A DNA stretch of 64,000 nt from Agelaius tricolor (lineage: Eukaryota > Chordata > Aves > Passeriformes > Icteridae). Within the stretch, counting starts at the first letter, position 1; every line of letters begins with the position of its first letter. Location: positions 85,771,001-85,835,000 of the forward strand of contig JALJCS010000002.1 of assembly GCA_023055355.1 (NCBI GenBank), in the 5' to 3' direction. A program made the translations under genes and the position numbers. The notes beneath the pieces were generated by a model. That model was not told the origin of the DNA. It saw only the letters and a list, made by a program, of their open reading frames with translations, and made no database searches. Positions 12,571-23,406 of the stretch are shown one piece after another.

Positions 12571-14444
12571 ACTCCCCTCTGGACTGAAGAGCCAGACTGT
12601 GTTTATACAACTGCAGCCTCATTGCACTAAGAGATGCCTAGTGCAACCAACTACAGAATTTAGTCTTTTGAGTCTATTTCCTCCTTTCAAATGCACATTG
12701 CAACATAGACACCATTAGTAGAGCTTAAGTCATCCATAGACAGTATCCTGCCTGGTCTGCTCAGTGCAGGCTGTTTTTTGGGGGAAGTTTTGCAACCTAA
12801 TTTAACATGGACAAGCTCTGTCAGTTCCTGCAGAGACTCCTGATGATCTCTGCTTGTCCCTGCATTACTTTGTTAGTCTGGCTTTTCAATTATCTGTCAG
12901 TGCATAACCAGCAGCCCCCTGAAAGAATTGATTGAAAGCCTCATAGTCAAATGGCACCAATCTAGAACTAAGGAGGAGATATTTTTATTCAAAACACACA
13001 GAAATAGAGATCATAATGGAAAAAAAATCCATCACCACAAGTTAAAGGTAATGGAAAGGATGTTAAACTTAAATATATGGATTCAAGCAACACAGCATTG
13101 CAGCTTTCTACCTGTTTTCTACCTGCTTCTTTCCTACCAGACACCAAAATTGTGACTTCATCTACTAGAAATATTTATGGGAGGGTGCATACAAATTTTG
13201 CAATTCCTAAGCTAAAACAAACTTTCCTAGATAAACATTATTAAACAACTGCTGAAAAACACCAAAGGATATAATAAAGTTTTTATTAATAGTTAATAAA
13301 GGACAGACATAAAGCAAAACCTTGCATCCATTTCCCCTTCACTGCTGCAATCTGGCTTTCTTTAATGTTGTTACACAACCACCCTAGGAGGAAGAAAAGA
13401 AAGGTTATTCCACATTTTATTCATTCACAGAAGGAGAAGTGACTTCCTTTCAAATAGAGAGAGGAAGCTGTATGCTAGAGATCTTGCTCTTCTCTGTCTT
13501 AAAACCATCTTCCTCTCCTTGGCCAGATCTGATGATCATCAGACCGTTTCCTGAATTCAATTCATCTCACAAGCCTGGCTGACAACTAACGTGGGAAAAG
13601 TGTGAATATTTTTCTGCGTGAATTGAACGGGCTCAACCAAACATCAGCTGAGCACTAAAGCATGTAAAGAGGAGGAAAGCCCCAGGTGCAGAAAGGGGAG
13701 TTAAGGAAAGAAGGAATGGGTTTGTCTCTCTTTTTCACAGCATTTGATAAATTCATTCAGAGACCATTTCAGAGGAGGGAACTGAATCTGGTTCATGCCC
13801 TCAACACAGAGTCATCCTATATCTCATATTAGTTATGGCTAGGGCTTAACCCCTCATGTTCTGAGAAGGATGTTTTATGGTCTGAGCTCACAGGCTGAGA
13901 GCTGGAAGATTCATAGGCACTGTTCCTTGTTGTGGGTAGGGATACATGTGTATGAGAGAATATCCTACACAGCTCTGAGCAAAAGGGAAGCGTGTATTTC
14001 CAAGGAAAATGGGGAAAATCAGTCAAACACCAAATGTTATTCAGCAGCTACTTACTGTAAATGGCCTTTTTATGCCCTGGAGAGAAAGAAATCTCTTTTA
14101 AAAGCTCAGCTCCTTCATTAAGGTGTTAGCTGTTATTCTAAGGATGCAATTACCTGAAAGAGAGGAGATGCTTAACTTTTTGTTTTATGGAGCATTATTC
14201 CAGTAAGGTATACTATTTTGTGACCTTCAAAACAAGTTTTGTTGGGACAAGAGATGTGGCGGCAAACAATCAGCATCCAAGCTCATAATCTGACTTTTCC
14301 AAAATAGCCGACATATTATGCAATGACACACAAAGAAAATCATGAAGAAAACCAAATACACCACAAACAAAGTCAACAAAAGCAAAGAAGAACAAAAGCA
14401 AAGAAACTGAAGTTCACGACCCCATTGTTTAATATAGTAAAACC
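12571..14444. other. Unique non-coding DNA
   Basis: I see no gene or recognisable repeat. Short open frames (12928-13155, 13870-14121 and similar) show no domain features. An A-rich stretch at 14330-14410 precedes the G run. Confidence 0.5.
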
Positions 14445-14463
14445 GGGGGGGGGGGGGGGGGGG
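14445..14463. repeat. Homopolymer run of 19 G
   Basis: There are nineteen consecutive G on the plus strand in an A+T-rich surround. In principle it can form G-quadruplex structures. Homopolymers this long are also prone to length error in sequencing and assembly. Confidence 0.95.
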
Positions 14464-17400
14464 AATTATTTAAATACCTTTAAAATGCTACAAAACAGAA
14501 AAAAACCCCAAAGACACAACCTAGTATTTTTCATCCAAATCACCTTTAAAACAGAGGAACAATCACCTTTCCAAACAATGGAATGCAATTTTCCTGCCCA
14601 AAACTGCACAGTTAAGGGGTTGTTTTTGTTTTCCTCACTTGACCAGGGTTATGCCATGGAGCCTCTTTTTGTAGTGTTTTTTGTTGTGCTCATAGCATAA
14701 CAGCCCTTGGTAACAGCAGCACATGCACCATGTTATTGCTGCCAGAAGCCCTGTCAATTAAGCCACAATGGCTTTAGAAGAGAAACTTTCTTGCTTTCTT
14801 CTCTACTTTCTGTTACGTTCCCTCCCAGTGCCTGCATCAAACCAAATCATTCAAATACCTTGAACCTTCATAATTGCTGGTCTCCCACTCTTTGTGATTT
14901 CCCTTTCCTGTTTGGCAGTGCTGGACACAATTCTCCCAAAGCACTTTCCTCACTGTGGGATTGGAGTGGTCCTTGGTTGTAGTATAGCAGAACTCAGAAG
15001 CTGGAGAAGAACAAGGAGTGACAAGAAGATACAAAGTTCAAGACCCTCCTGCATTTCTCAGGTCAGAGAACTTCCCCAGATTATACCTGTGCTAAACAGA
15101 GCTGGACATGGCAGCCAGAGTCCTTCTCCATCAATCCAAGCACTGCAACACCGTGGAGATACAGAGGAGTATTTGCCAGCTGTGTACAAACCAGGGTACC
15201 TCCTGACTTTCCAGGGATTTGTCTAATTTACTGAAACAAAACTTTGCCTCCTTGCTGTCTGCAAACTATCTCAAAAGAGATGTAGCCAATGTCTGGCTCT
15301 CAAACCTTTTGGATCCAGTCCCACATCCATAGTCTTACTAGAGTCCACTTTACTGCTGTGTAACAGCTACTTCCTTGGATGAAAAGAAGCTGTACTTTCA
15401 CTTTCTCCCACTGGGAGAAGCCTAGACAGAATATTCCATTAAATTCTATTCATTTTCATCTTGACCTGAATCATGGGGATTGAAGTCCCATCTCCCATGG
15501 AGTCCTGTGAACCAGGAGCAACTTCAGTAAGGCCAGTGGGGTATCATTATACAGCCAGGTGCTTTTCCTTCTAGCACAGTATAGCAATGAAAGTGCTTGA
15601 AGGCAACAGCCTTACAAGGAGGCAACACTCATATATAGATGGATTTTAAAACCTTTCCTTTTGCACCTACAGAGTTGTGCAAAGTGGTAATAATGAGGCA
15701 TAATATTGCACTGCACTCCTCTGGCTTTTTATTTGTTAAATAAAAGATGAGCGACGAATATTCTGTCATTGTGTGGCCAAGCAGCACAGTGGCCAGAGCT
15801 GAACTATACAGAACTCTGCCCTGTGTAGCCCTCAAATGTAAATGTCATTTTGGATGTGGGGTTTTTTCCCAGTTCTGTGAACTAATGTGACATTTTCATA
15901 ATGTGAAACAAAGAATGTGTGTCAATTTCCTTCAGTGCAACATCAGGGTTTGCAGGTGCAAAGTCTACCATGCACAGGGCCATACAAGGGGCCAAATCCA
16001 GGGCAGTCTTGTCTGTGCTGCCTACTGGAAAATCTGGAGCATATGCCATCCCCCAGGCATCACTCAAGCTAGTGCAGTTTGGCACATTTCCAGATCATGT
16101 TCACACCATGTGAGCATTCAAACATTACTGATTGACTGGCCTCTGCTGTCCCTTCCCCATACATTTTTATTCACTGGTACCCTGGGCCCTGTGATTTTGC
16201 AGAAGCATTGCAGCAGTAATGGAGCACAACTTGAACATCTGCTTACTGACTGAAAGACAATTGGTGAAGACCTCTGAAACTCATTGAGGAAAGATGCTCT
16301 GTGAGGAGAAAATGACATGACTGTACCTTGTTCATCATTCTGACAAGCTATGACTCAAATACACATGTCAAAGACTGAACTGAGTGAAAAGATGGGTTTT
16401 TTCTCAGACTCTTTTTTTCTTCTGATAAATGATAGCTCCACTTCACTGACTAAAGCGCATATAGTGCTGCTCAAAATTAAAACCACAGTAGCAGCTGAAG
16501 GACTTAATGTGTTAATAGAAATGTCTGTACTTTTTGTGGTCTGTCTTCTCCTTCTTTGAAGACTATAATCTAAAAGAGGGTGAAATTTTAGGCCTTGTTA
16601 TGATTAGACTGGTGGAACATCACTTTGCCTCACTGAAAAATGACAGCAGCTGAATAGGGAAGAGAAACAAAACAAAAGGCAAAATGAGATCACAAGCATA
16701 ACCTAAAATATTTTGAGAAAGAAAACAAAAAAATGTGTGAAGGTATTTGATTTGCTTGAAATATTGTGATATGTTCCACACCATCTATTAAAATACTCTG
16801 TTTCCTGCTCTCTCTTTCCATCATTCTGAAGGTACTGCAGCCACCCAGTCCAGTGTTGTTGTGATTTAGACCTTCATGAGCCCCAGGAGAGCAGCTCCCA
16901 ACGCGGGCACTTCACAGGCACAGAATGAATCATTTCCCATGGATGAGGGACAAGAAGTCAGCTCAGATGGATGGACTGAGAGGGACCAAGGTGATATTAG
17001 CCTGACAAGCTGAAGTAGCAGTATATCACATATCAAATTGCTTTTGAAAGTTGTGTTGGTGTTACAGGAGAGGTTTTATGCTGCCTTTTCATCCTGGCTG
17101 TTGTGTGACATTTTAAAGAGAGGGACTCAAAGCTCTAATCCCTTTCTGAGAGCAAAAGGATGTTTTAACAGAAAGAATTGTCTGCTAACTGTCAGATCCA
17201 TCTACCAGCCCCTGGCCTTGATTCAGCCATCAGTTCACTTAAAGGTCTTAGTCCTGTTTCCAACAATATCTTTATTAAGTGGTTCTTCCTTCCTACCAAA
17301 TATCTCTTTGGTCCAAGGACCCAGATCAACACAGAGCTTTATCAACATTGCAAGACAACAGTGAGGACGGTCACTTTACAGATCTTTTCCACCTTTATGT

Positions 17401-20400
17401 GGAAATGTATAAGGACTTGCCTTTTTTTTTATTAATTTATTATATAGAAAAAAATGAATTTTATTTTATTTCTGGAAAAAAATAAATTTTATATTTGGAG
17501 AAAGAGAACTGATTCTATAACATGAGTTGGAATTGGAGCATCCCCTTGGCCTTTCTGTCACATAATGGTTCATCTTTTTGACAGTAAACCACTTAGAACA
17601 GGACCCCAGGGAGCTTACTAGACCAGGTATCTCCTGAGAGGGTCTTGGGAAGATTCCATCTCTTCAGGCATTGCTCAGGATTCTTAGCGCCAGCCATTAT
17701 CATGGGTGAGTGACAAATATCTCCTTATTCCCTTTTGAATATGAGGGAAGGTAAAAGCCAGTGCTTTTCACATACTATGACTTTTATGCTGATTACACAA
17801 GGAAATACTCAAAAGTCTTTCATAACCCAAAGTACACCCTTTCTAAGGCCCCATAGCCTTAATTTCCAAGCTAATTTCAGAGTGCTCACTAGTGACCCCC
17901 AGGGGAACTCCAACTTTGAACATCCCGTTTCCGTCCTTACTTGACTTTTTTTATGTATGTCACATGTATTTTTGTATTTCACAATATCCTGTGCTTGGCT
18001 TGGACAGGAAGGGCTTCTTCCCCAGCAGGTACTCTAATGTGAGATGTATTTCTATGTCTGAATTTAGTCCAGTAAATCTGACCACTGCAATAACTACATG
18101 ATCCTCTTTCTCATCTTCAGATGAATTCATTCCACTAATTGTGAAAGGGTCATTTCCCTAATTATACTATTTTACCCTTGTCACCCACACCACATCTTCA
18201 GAGTTTAGAAATTAATACAAATTGGAGTGTACAGATGAATCACCCAGAAGTTCAATAATTGCCTGGCTTTCCTCATTTGACTTGCAAGAGAAGCTTTTTT
18301 TTTTTGCTCATACCACACTCCCAGGCCTGCAAAGTGCTCTTCAGCAGAAACACTGTTCTGTGCAACGCTTGGTTTCCCTGTCAGACCGTGAGCAGGGGAG
18401 TCTCATTTGCGTGGGCTGTCCCCATTTTCACCTTGGGCTGCACACTACACCAGAATAGAAAACATGAGTCAGAATGGTTAAGGGTTAAACTGTTAAAAAC
18501 AAAAGAGAAGAAAATTCATTCAGAAAATAGTGGTTTCTAATGGATGAGAGGAAGTACTGTACAATTTCTTGTAAAGTCACAATGGCCAGCTCATCAGAGG
18601 AAGCCCCTCCTATCAGGGGCTTGTACAATGCCTCCTGGAGCCTGAACGGCTGCCAAGTCATGACCATGCAGTTAAGGGAGGCAACAAAGAACGTCAAATC
18701 AAGGGCATAATTTCACCTTCCTGTCCAGCTTGGTCCCAGTCTATTTTTTTTCTTCTTCCCCTTACATGAACTATTTTTTTAACAACATAAGCTTCCTTAG
18801 TGACATTTCTCTTTTTCTTTTTCTTTTTTTTTCCTTAATTCCTCTGGCTTTTTTACAAGCTGCAAAAAGAGCTTCTCTATATGGAAGCAAAGCCACGATT
18901 TCCACAAGATTTGCTGAGCCAACCTAATCACTCACTGACTTGGAAGGAGGTCCTGAAGCAGCTGCCCCATTCTCCCAGCTTGGCTTCATGCTCTCAACTG
19001 CTTATGTTGAGGCTGGCACTCAGCAGACCTCCTCCTGTGACCTCGTTACCTCAACAGCCTGCTCAAAACCATCACAGCATAAAGCCCAGCAGCATTCTGC
19101 TGTGTCAGCCCTCTGAGGTGGCCCTGCAAAGCACAGGGCTGGGGAGGAGGCCAGAGATGGATGGCCACAAAATCTCTTCCTTTTGGTTGTGAGAAACCAG
19201 TAATTCAGCAGAGCTCTTCAGGAAACCGCAGCATCAATATGCCTGTGATAGATGCTCATCCTAGATTACAGCATGCTGAGATCCCTACACTGTTTGCATA
19301 CATTTGGTGAAAGACTGACTTTGTAGGCTCAGAAATGGGGCCTTTCCTGGGATTTCTATCTTGGCAGGACTTATAGGATAATAATTTTAAATAGGTTTTT
19401 CAGACCTCTAATTTTTTCCTTCTCAGCTTCCCCTTAAAACCATTTTCTACCACAGAGCTTTCAAGAAAAAGCCAGTGTTGACCTCTCACAACTGTAATTT
19501 GCCCTAAATGACCCAGGAGTTGCACAGCCTTGCCCTATTTAACCCAGGTTGGCTCTTCATTCTCTTTTTCATTACTGCAAACTCTTTGGAGTAAGAATGG
19601 TCAATTCCAGCTGAAATGCTTGGTATCCATAATTTACTATTTTACCATGAAAAATTGAATCCCACAAAGGAAGTTACATGATGGTGTCCTCTTCACAATG
19701 TTTCTTCATAGCATAGGCATAGTTTTTCCTCAGCCAGTTGTTTAAATATCTTCAGAGATGAAATCACCATAGCCTCTCCTTCTCATCCATTCCAAACCTT
19801 TATTCTTTTCACCATGAGACTGTCCAACATCCCTGGGCCTAATGTTCAGCTTATTTTTCCGTTCCTCAATTTATGCCCATCACTTACTGTCCTGTCTTCC
19901 ACAGACAATATATTTTTTTTTCCTCCTTGTAGCAGCCATTACATAACTGAAGACTGTTACATTATACCTGTGTTTTCTCTTCTTTAGGGTTAAAGCCCCA
20001 ATTGTCTCAAACTTCTCTTACAAGTTCATGTTTTCTAGGCCTCTGGCTGTAAACAATGGGAGTTTTTTTCACAGCTTTCTTCTGGAAGCTAGACAATTAG
20101 TTTACCACCTTCTGATTGTGCTGTCATGATGGAAAGAGCATTTCTGCACTTACCTGAAGGTTCAGTAGGTAGAAGATTTATCATAAATCCTAATGAGAAA
20201 TAGGAAGCTTATTTTTCCTTCTTTCCCCCCAACATCAGGGCATTGTCATCTTGTGTACAGTTGAGGATGCAGTCTAGCTCAAAGATACTGATTTTTGCAG
20301 CTGCCTGATTAATTATTCCTCTCACTGTATGCTTACATTCCTACATGTATGCTGTAGACTGTTCCTGGGGGATGACTCCAAAGTGCAAAACACAGCACTT

Positions 20401-21764
20401 CTCTGGTTTTAAATAGAATCATATTTACTTTGGCAAGATCCTTTGCATCTTTATTCTTGTTCTCTATAACACCTGTAGCCTCTTCTGGCCACTGAGATTG
20501 GAGGTTTAGTAAGTATATTTTATTGCAGAAGATACATGACAACAGTACAAGATAGAAAACAGCTCCTCGTTGAAACACACTGAGTACAACTTTCCATTTA
20601 GAAATAAATCATAAATAACTTTTCTGAAAACAGTGTTACAGATAGTTTTGCTTACTACAGTTCTATCTTGCACTATCTATATGGTATCTGTCTTCTATTT
20701 TCTAGTCCTCTCTCATCCACAGAAAGGGCATATGAGTCAGAGTAAAAGGTCTTACTAGAAAATTAGAATATTTACTGCTTCGCCGTTATTCCCAAAGTAC
20801 CTTACTGTAAGATGGAAGAAATTCAAAAGGGTTTGATAATTTTTTTTCAGCTTTACTTCCTTGTCAGTTCTTGCAAGATACAGCACAATTAATTCCCAGA
20901 AGGAAATATAAGCGTCCCCAAATTTCTTGAAGAATGGATAGCAATATCAATAGAGTCAATGGCTGCTTTTCATGAGATTGTTTCACACACTTCACAAGCA
21001 TGTCCAAATGAACTAGAAAGCCATATAACTCAGATGCTGACAATACTCCCAGGCTTTTCCATGACTCAACCTAAATCTAAGTTATTGGACAACCTTCTGC
21101 TGAGTTATTTTTAGCTTTTATCAACTCATGCATTTTCTTCCTGCAAGCTGAGCAAATTTCCACAAAGTCTCTTCAGAGCAAAGGTTGCAAATATGAAGAA
21201 AAAAAAAGGAAAAAAAAAACAACAGTGTCAAAGATTCCTTAGCAGATATTATTTAGGAACAAAGAATGGTGTGGGGTTGTGAAGAGATATCGTGTGTTGT
21301 ATGTCACTTTTAAACATTTTAGACGTAACAGGTCAGTTGCTGAGTTGGTTTGGTTTTATTTGGGGGGTTTGGGGTAAATTTTTTTTTATTTTCAACAGAA
21401 ATGAGTGGAATTTGAGAGACTGTTCAATGACAGGAATCAGTCCAAATGAATGCACCAGAAACTGGTCATTAAAAAACTGAAAATATAATCCTGATTAGAT
21501 TTTGAGTGTCTTTTGCAGTAAAGTTATTTTCATCATCTTCACTGATTTGCACTGTAATTATTGGCAAAGCCATGATTGTTGCATGCTATCAAGGAGCAAT
21601 TGCTAGACAGCAACAGAGAAATAAAATAATGCATATTCCTTTCTAGGTCTTGACATAGACTTGGTTAAAAGTGGGCTCCTGGGCTTTTGTGATGCAGATA
21701 CTCCTTTTCTTTCAGTTTGAGACTATGTCTCTTCTAAGATTTTTGAAGCAGAGATTGTATGTGT
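14464..21764. other. Unique A+T-rich non-coding DNA
   Basis: No gene is supported across these 7.3 kb. The densest overlapping frames are at 14894-15226, 15903-16253 and 18881-19192 (all plus). The last is a 103-codon ATG frame preceded by a T-rich, acceptor-like run, but no family is recognised. Short homopolymers occur at 18298-18306 and 21199-21220. The rest appears to be ordinary intergenic or intronic sequence. Confidence 0.5.
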
Positions 21765-22038
21765 CAGAATAAACTTATTCACTTGGAAGGGAACTACAGT
21801 GACTGTCTACTCCAGCCTGACCACTTTGGGGCTGACCAAGAGTTAAAGCATGTTGTTAAGGGCTTTGTCTAAATACCTCTTAAACACTGACAGGCTTGAG
21901 GCCGTGGCCACCTCTCTAGGAAGGCTGTTCCAGTGTTTGACCACACTCTTGGTATAGAAATGCCTCCTAATGTTCATTCAGAAACTTCCCTAGTACAGCT
22001 TTGAACCATTCCCATGTGTCCTGTCACTGGATTCCAGG
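21765..22038 (-). mobile_element. CR1 LINE fragment, minus strand, 3' part (interrupted)
   Basis: This is the 3' portion of a CR1 element read on the minus strand. On the plus strand it shows the familiar reverse-complement text: CACTTTGGGGCTGACCAAG near 21820, CTTAAACACTGACAGGCTTG near 21880 and GGCTGTTCCAGTGTTTGACC near 21925. It stops abruptly at CACTGGATTCCAGG, where the LTR begins. The element resumes at 23169 beyond the LTR. The 3' end of the element is the left edge. The terminal repeat is diverged. Confidence 0.9.
22035..22038. repeat. Left copy of LTR target-site duplication (CAGG)
   Basis: CAGG directly precedes the TG-type edge of the LTR and is repeated at 23169-23172 just after the other edge. 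An undisturbed CR1 would read CCAGG followed by AAGGAGAG here, so one copy is the duplication made at insertion. Four-base duplications are known for some retroviral integrases, but at this length chance cannot be excluded. Confidence 0.65.
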
Positions 22039-22219
22039 TGGGTTGACCTTGGCTGAACTCCAGGTGCTCACCAAAGCCACTCTCAGTCCCCTTCACAGCT
22101 GGAGAGAGGAGAGAAAGCATAACAAACATGTTATGAGTTGAGACAAGGGCAGGGAGAGATCACTCACTTCAGTTACAATCATGGGCAAAACAGACTCGGT
22201 TTAGAGAAATTAGCTTAAT

Positions 22220-22225
22220 TTATTA
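22220..22225 (-). promoter_or_regulatory. LTR polyadenylation signal AATAAA (minus strand)
   Basis: The plus strand reads TTTATT, which is AATAAA on the minus strand, about 180 bases before the 3' edge of the LTR. It sits in an otherwise T/A-rich part of the LTR and is where an LTR transcript would be expected to end. Confidence 0.5.
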
Positions 22226-22427
22226 CTGATCAAATCAGAGTAGGATAATGAGAAATAAACCAAATTCTTATAATACCTTCATCCCTACTCCTTCCTTCTT
22301 CCTCATCTCAACTTCACTCCTAACTTCTCTCTCTTTCCCTTCAGCAGAGAAGGGGGATGGAGAATGGGGTCTCTGAGCAGTTCATCACACATTGGCTCTG
22401 CCTCTGCTTCCTCCTCAGGAGGAGAAC

Positions 22428-22830
22428 TCACACTCCAGCATAAGGTTCCTCCCGCACGAGACAATCTTTCACAAACCTCTCCAACATGACTCCTTCCCAC
22501 AGGCTGCAGTTCTTCATGAACTGCTCCAGCTGGGACATTCCCATGGGACAGTCCTTCAGGAACAGGCTGCTCTGGCATGGGTCCCTTGTGGGGTCACAGG
22601 TCCTGCCAGCAAACCTGCTCCAGCTTGGGCTCCTTTCTTCATGGTGCCACAGGTCCTGCAAGGAGCCTGCTCCATTGTAGGCTTCCCACAGAGCCTCCTT
22701 TGGGCACCCACCTGCTCTGGCATGGGCTCCTCCATGGGCTGCAGATGGATGTCTGCTCTCCCATGGATCTGCATGGGCTCTGGGGCACAGCTGCCTCACC
22801 ATGGGCTGCACCATGGGCTGCAGGGGAATC
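22428..22830 (-). repeat. Degenerate tandem repeat inside the LTR
   Basis: Roughly 40-45-bp units recur in the LTR. In its own orientation each carries variants of CCCATG, GGAGCAG and CTGCAG, with phrases such as CAGGACCTGTG and GAAGGACTGT reappearing. Because unit composition is poor in stop codons, frames of 128 codons (22428-22814, minus) and 161 codons (22392-22877, plus, non-ATG start) stay open on both strands. I read these as by-products of the repeat. Confidence 0.6.
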
Positions 22831-22960
22831 TCTGCTGCAGTATCTGGATTGCCTTATTCCCCTTTCTTCCTCACTGACCCAGGTTCTTGCAGGGCAGTTT
22901 CACTCATGTATTCTCACTCGTCTCTCTGACTGCTGTTGTGCAGCTGTTTATTTCCCAGCT

Positions 22961-22970
22961 TATTAAATAT
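22961..22970 (-). promoter_or_regulatory. TATA-like element of the LTR (minus strand)
   Basis: The minus strand reads ATATTTAATA within GATAAAATATTTAATAAG. It lies about 200 bases from the 5' edge of the LTR, where the U3 promoter is expected. No transcription start can be seen from sequence alone. Confidence 0.4.
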
Positions 22971-23168
22971 TTTATCCTAGAGGTGCTACCACTCTGGGTG
23001 GTAGACATTCCACTAATGGGCTTGGGCTTGGCCAGCAGCAAGTCCATCTTGTACCTGTCAAGCATTGACTCTGTTGGGCATGGGGAAAGCTTCTGGCAGC
23101 TTCTCAGAAATCCACCCCACCCCTGTAGCTCCCCCACTACCAAAACTTTACCACACCAACCCAGTACA

Positions 23169-23406
23169 CAGGAAGGAGAGCTCAGCACCTCCCTCTCCCC
23201 TTCCTCTCCTCAGGAAGCTGCAATGAGGCCACCCCTCAGCCTCCTTTTCTTCAAACCAGACAAGCTCAGAATCCTCAGCTGCTCTTTAAAGGACATGCCC
23301 TCCAGTCTTACAACTAGCTTTGTTGCCCTTCTCTGGATGCTTTCACATCCTTCTTAAATGGTGTGGGGCACATCAGATATGGGAGGGCCAAGGACTGAGC
23401 AAAGGT
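23169..23406 (-). mobile_element. CR1 LINE fragment, minus strand, continuation after the LTR
   Basis: This is the rest of the CR1 element split by the LTR. It begins with the second CAGG and runs AAGGAGAGCTCAGCACCTCC, CAGCCTCCTTTTCTTCAAAC and TTCACATCCTTCTTAAATGG. These are reverse-complement CR1 landmarks in the correct order. Together with 21765-22038 it makes a roughly 510-bp, 5'-truncated CR1. The 5' edge near 23406 is approximate. Confidence 0.88.

Larger units (their letters stand above)
22039..23168 (-). mobile_element. Solo LTR of an avian endogenous retrovirus-like element
   Basis: This block of 1130 bp is inserted into the minus-strand CR1 and is oriented on the minus strand. In that orientation it begins TGTACTGGG and ends CAACCCA, giving the TG...CA termini of an LTR. 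A 4-bp direct repeat (CAGG) flanks it. Read in its own direction, a TATA-like ATATTTAATA lies at 22961-22970. A degenerate tandem array rich in GGAGCAG and CAGCCCATGG motifs follows at about 22430-22830. An AATAAA signal is at 22220-22225. The style matches GC-rich LTRs common in bird genomes. No gag, pol or env sequence is present next to it, so it is a solo LTR left by recombination. I do not assign a named family. Confidence 0.75.

Noticed and set aside
22887..23357. 156-codon plus-strand open frame
   Set aside because: It runs from the LTR across the junction into antisense CR1 sequence and starts at a non-ATG codon, so it is a repeat by-product.
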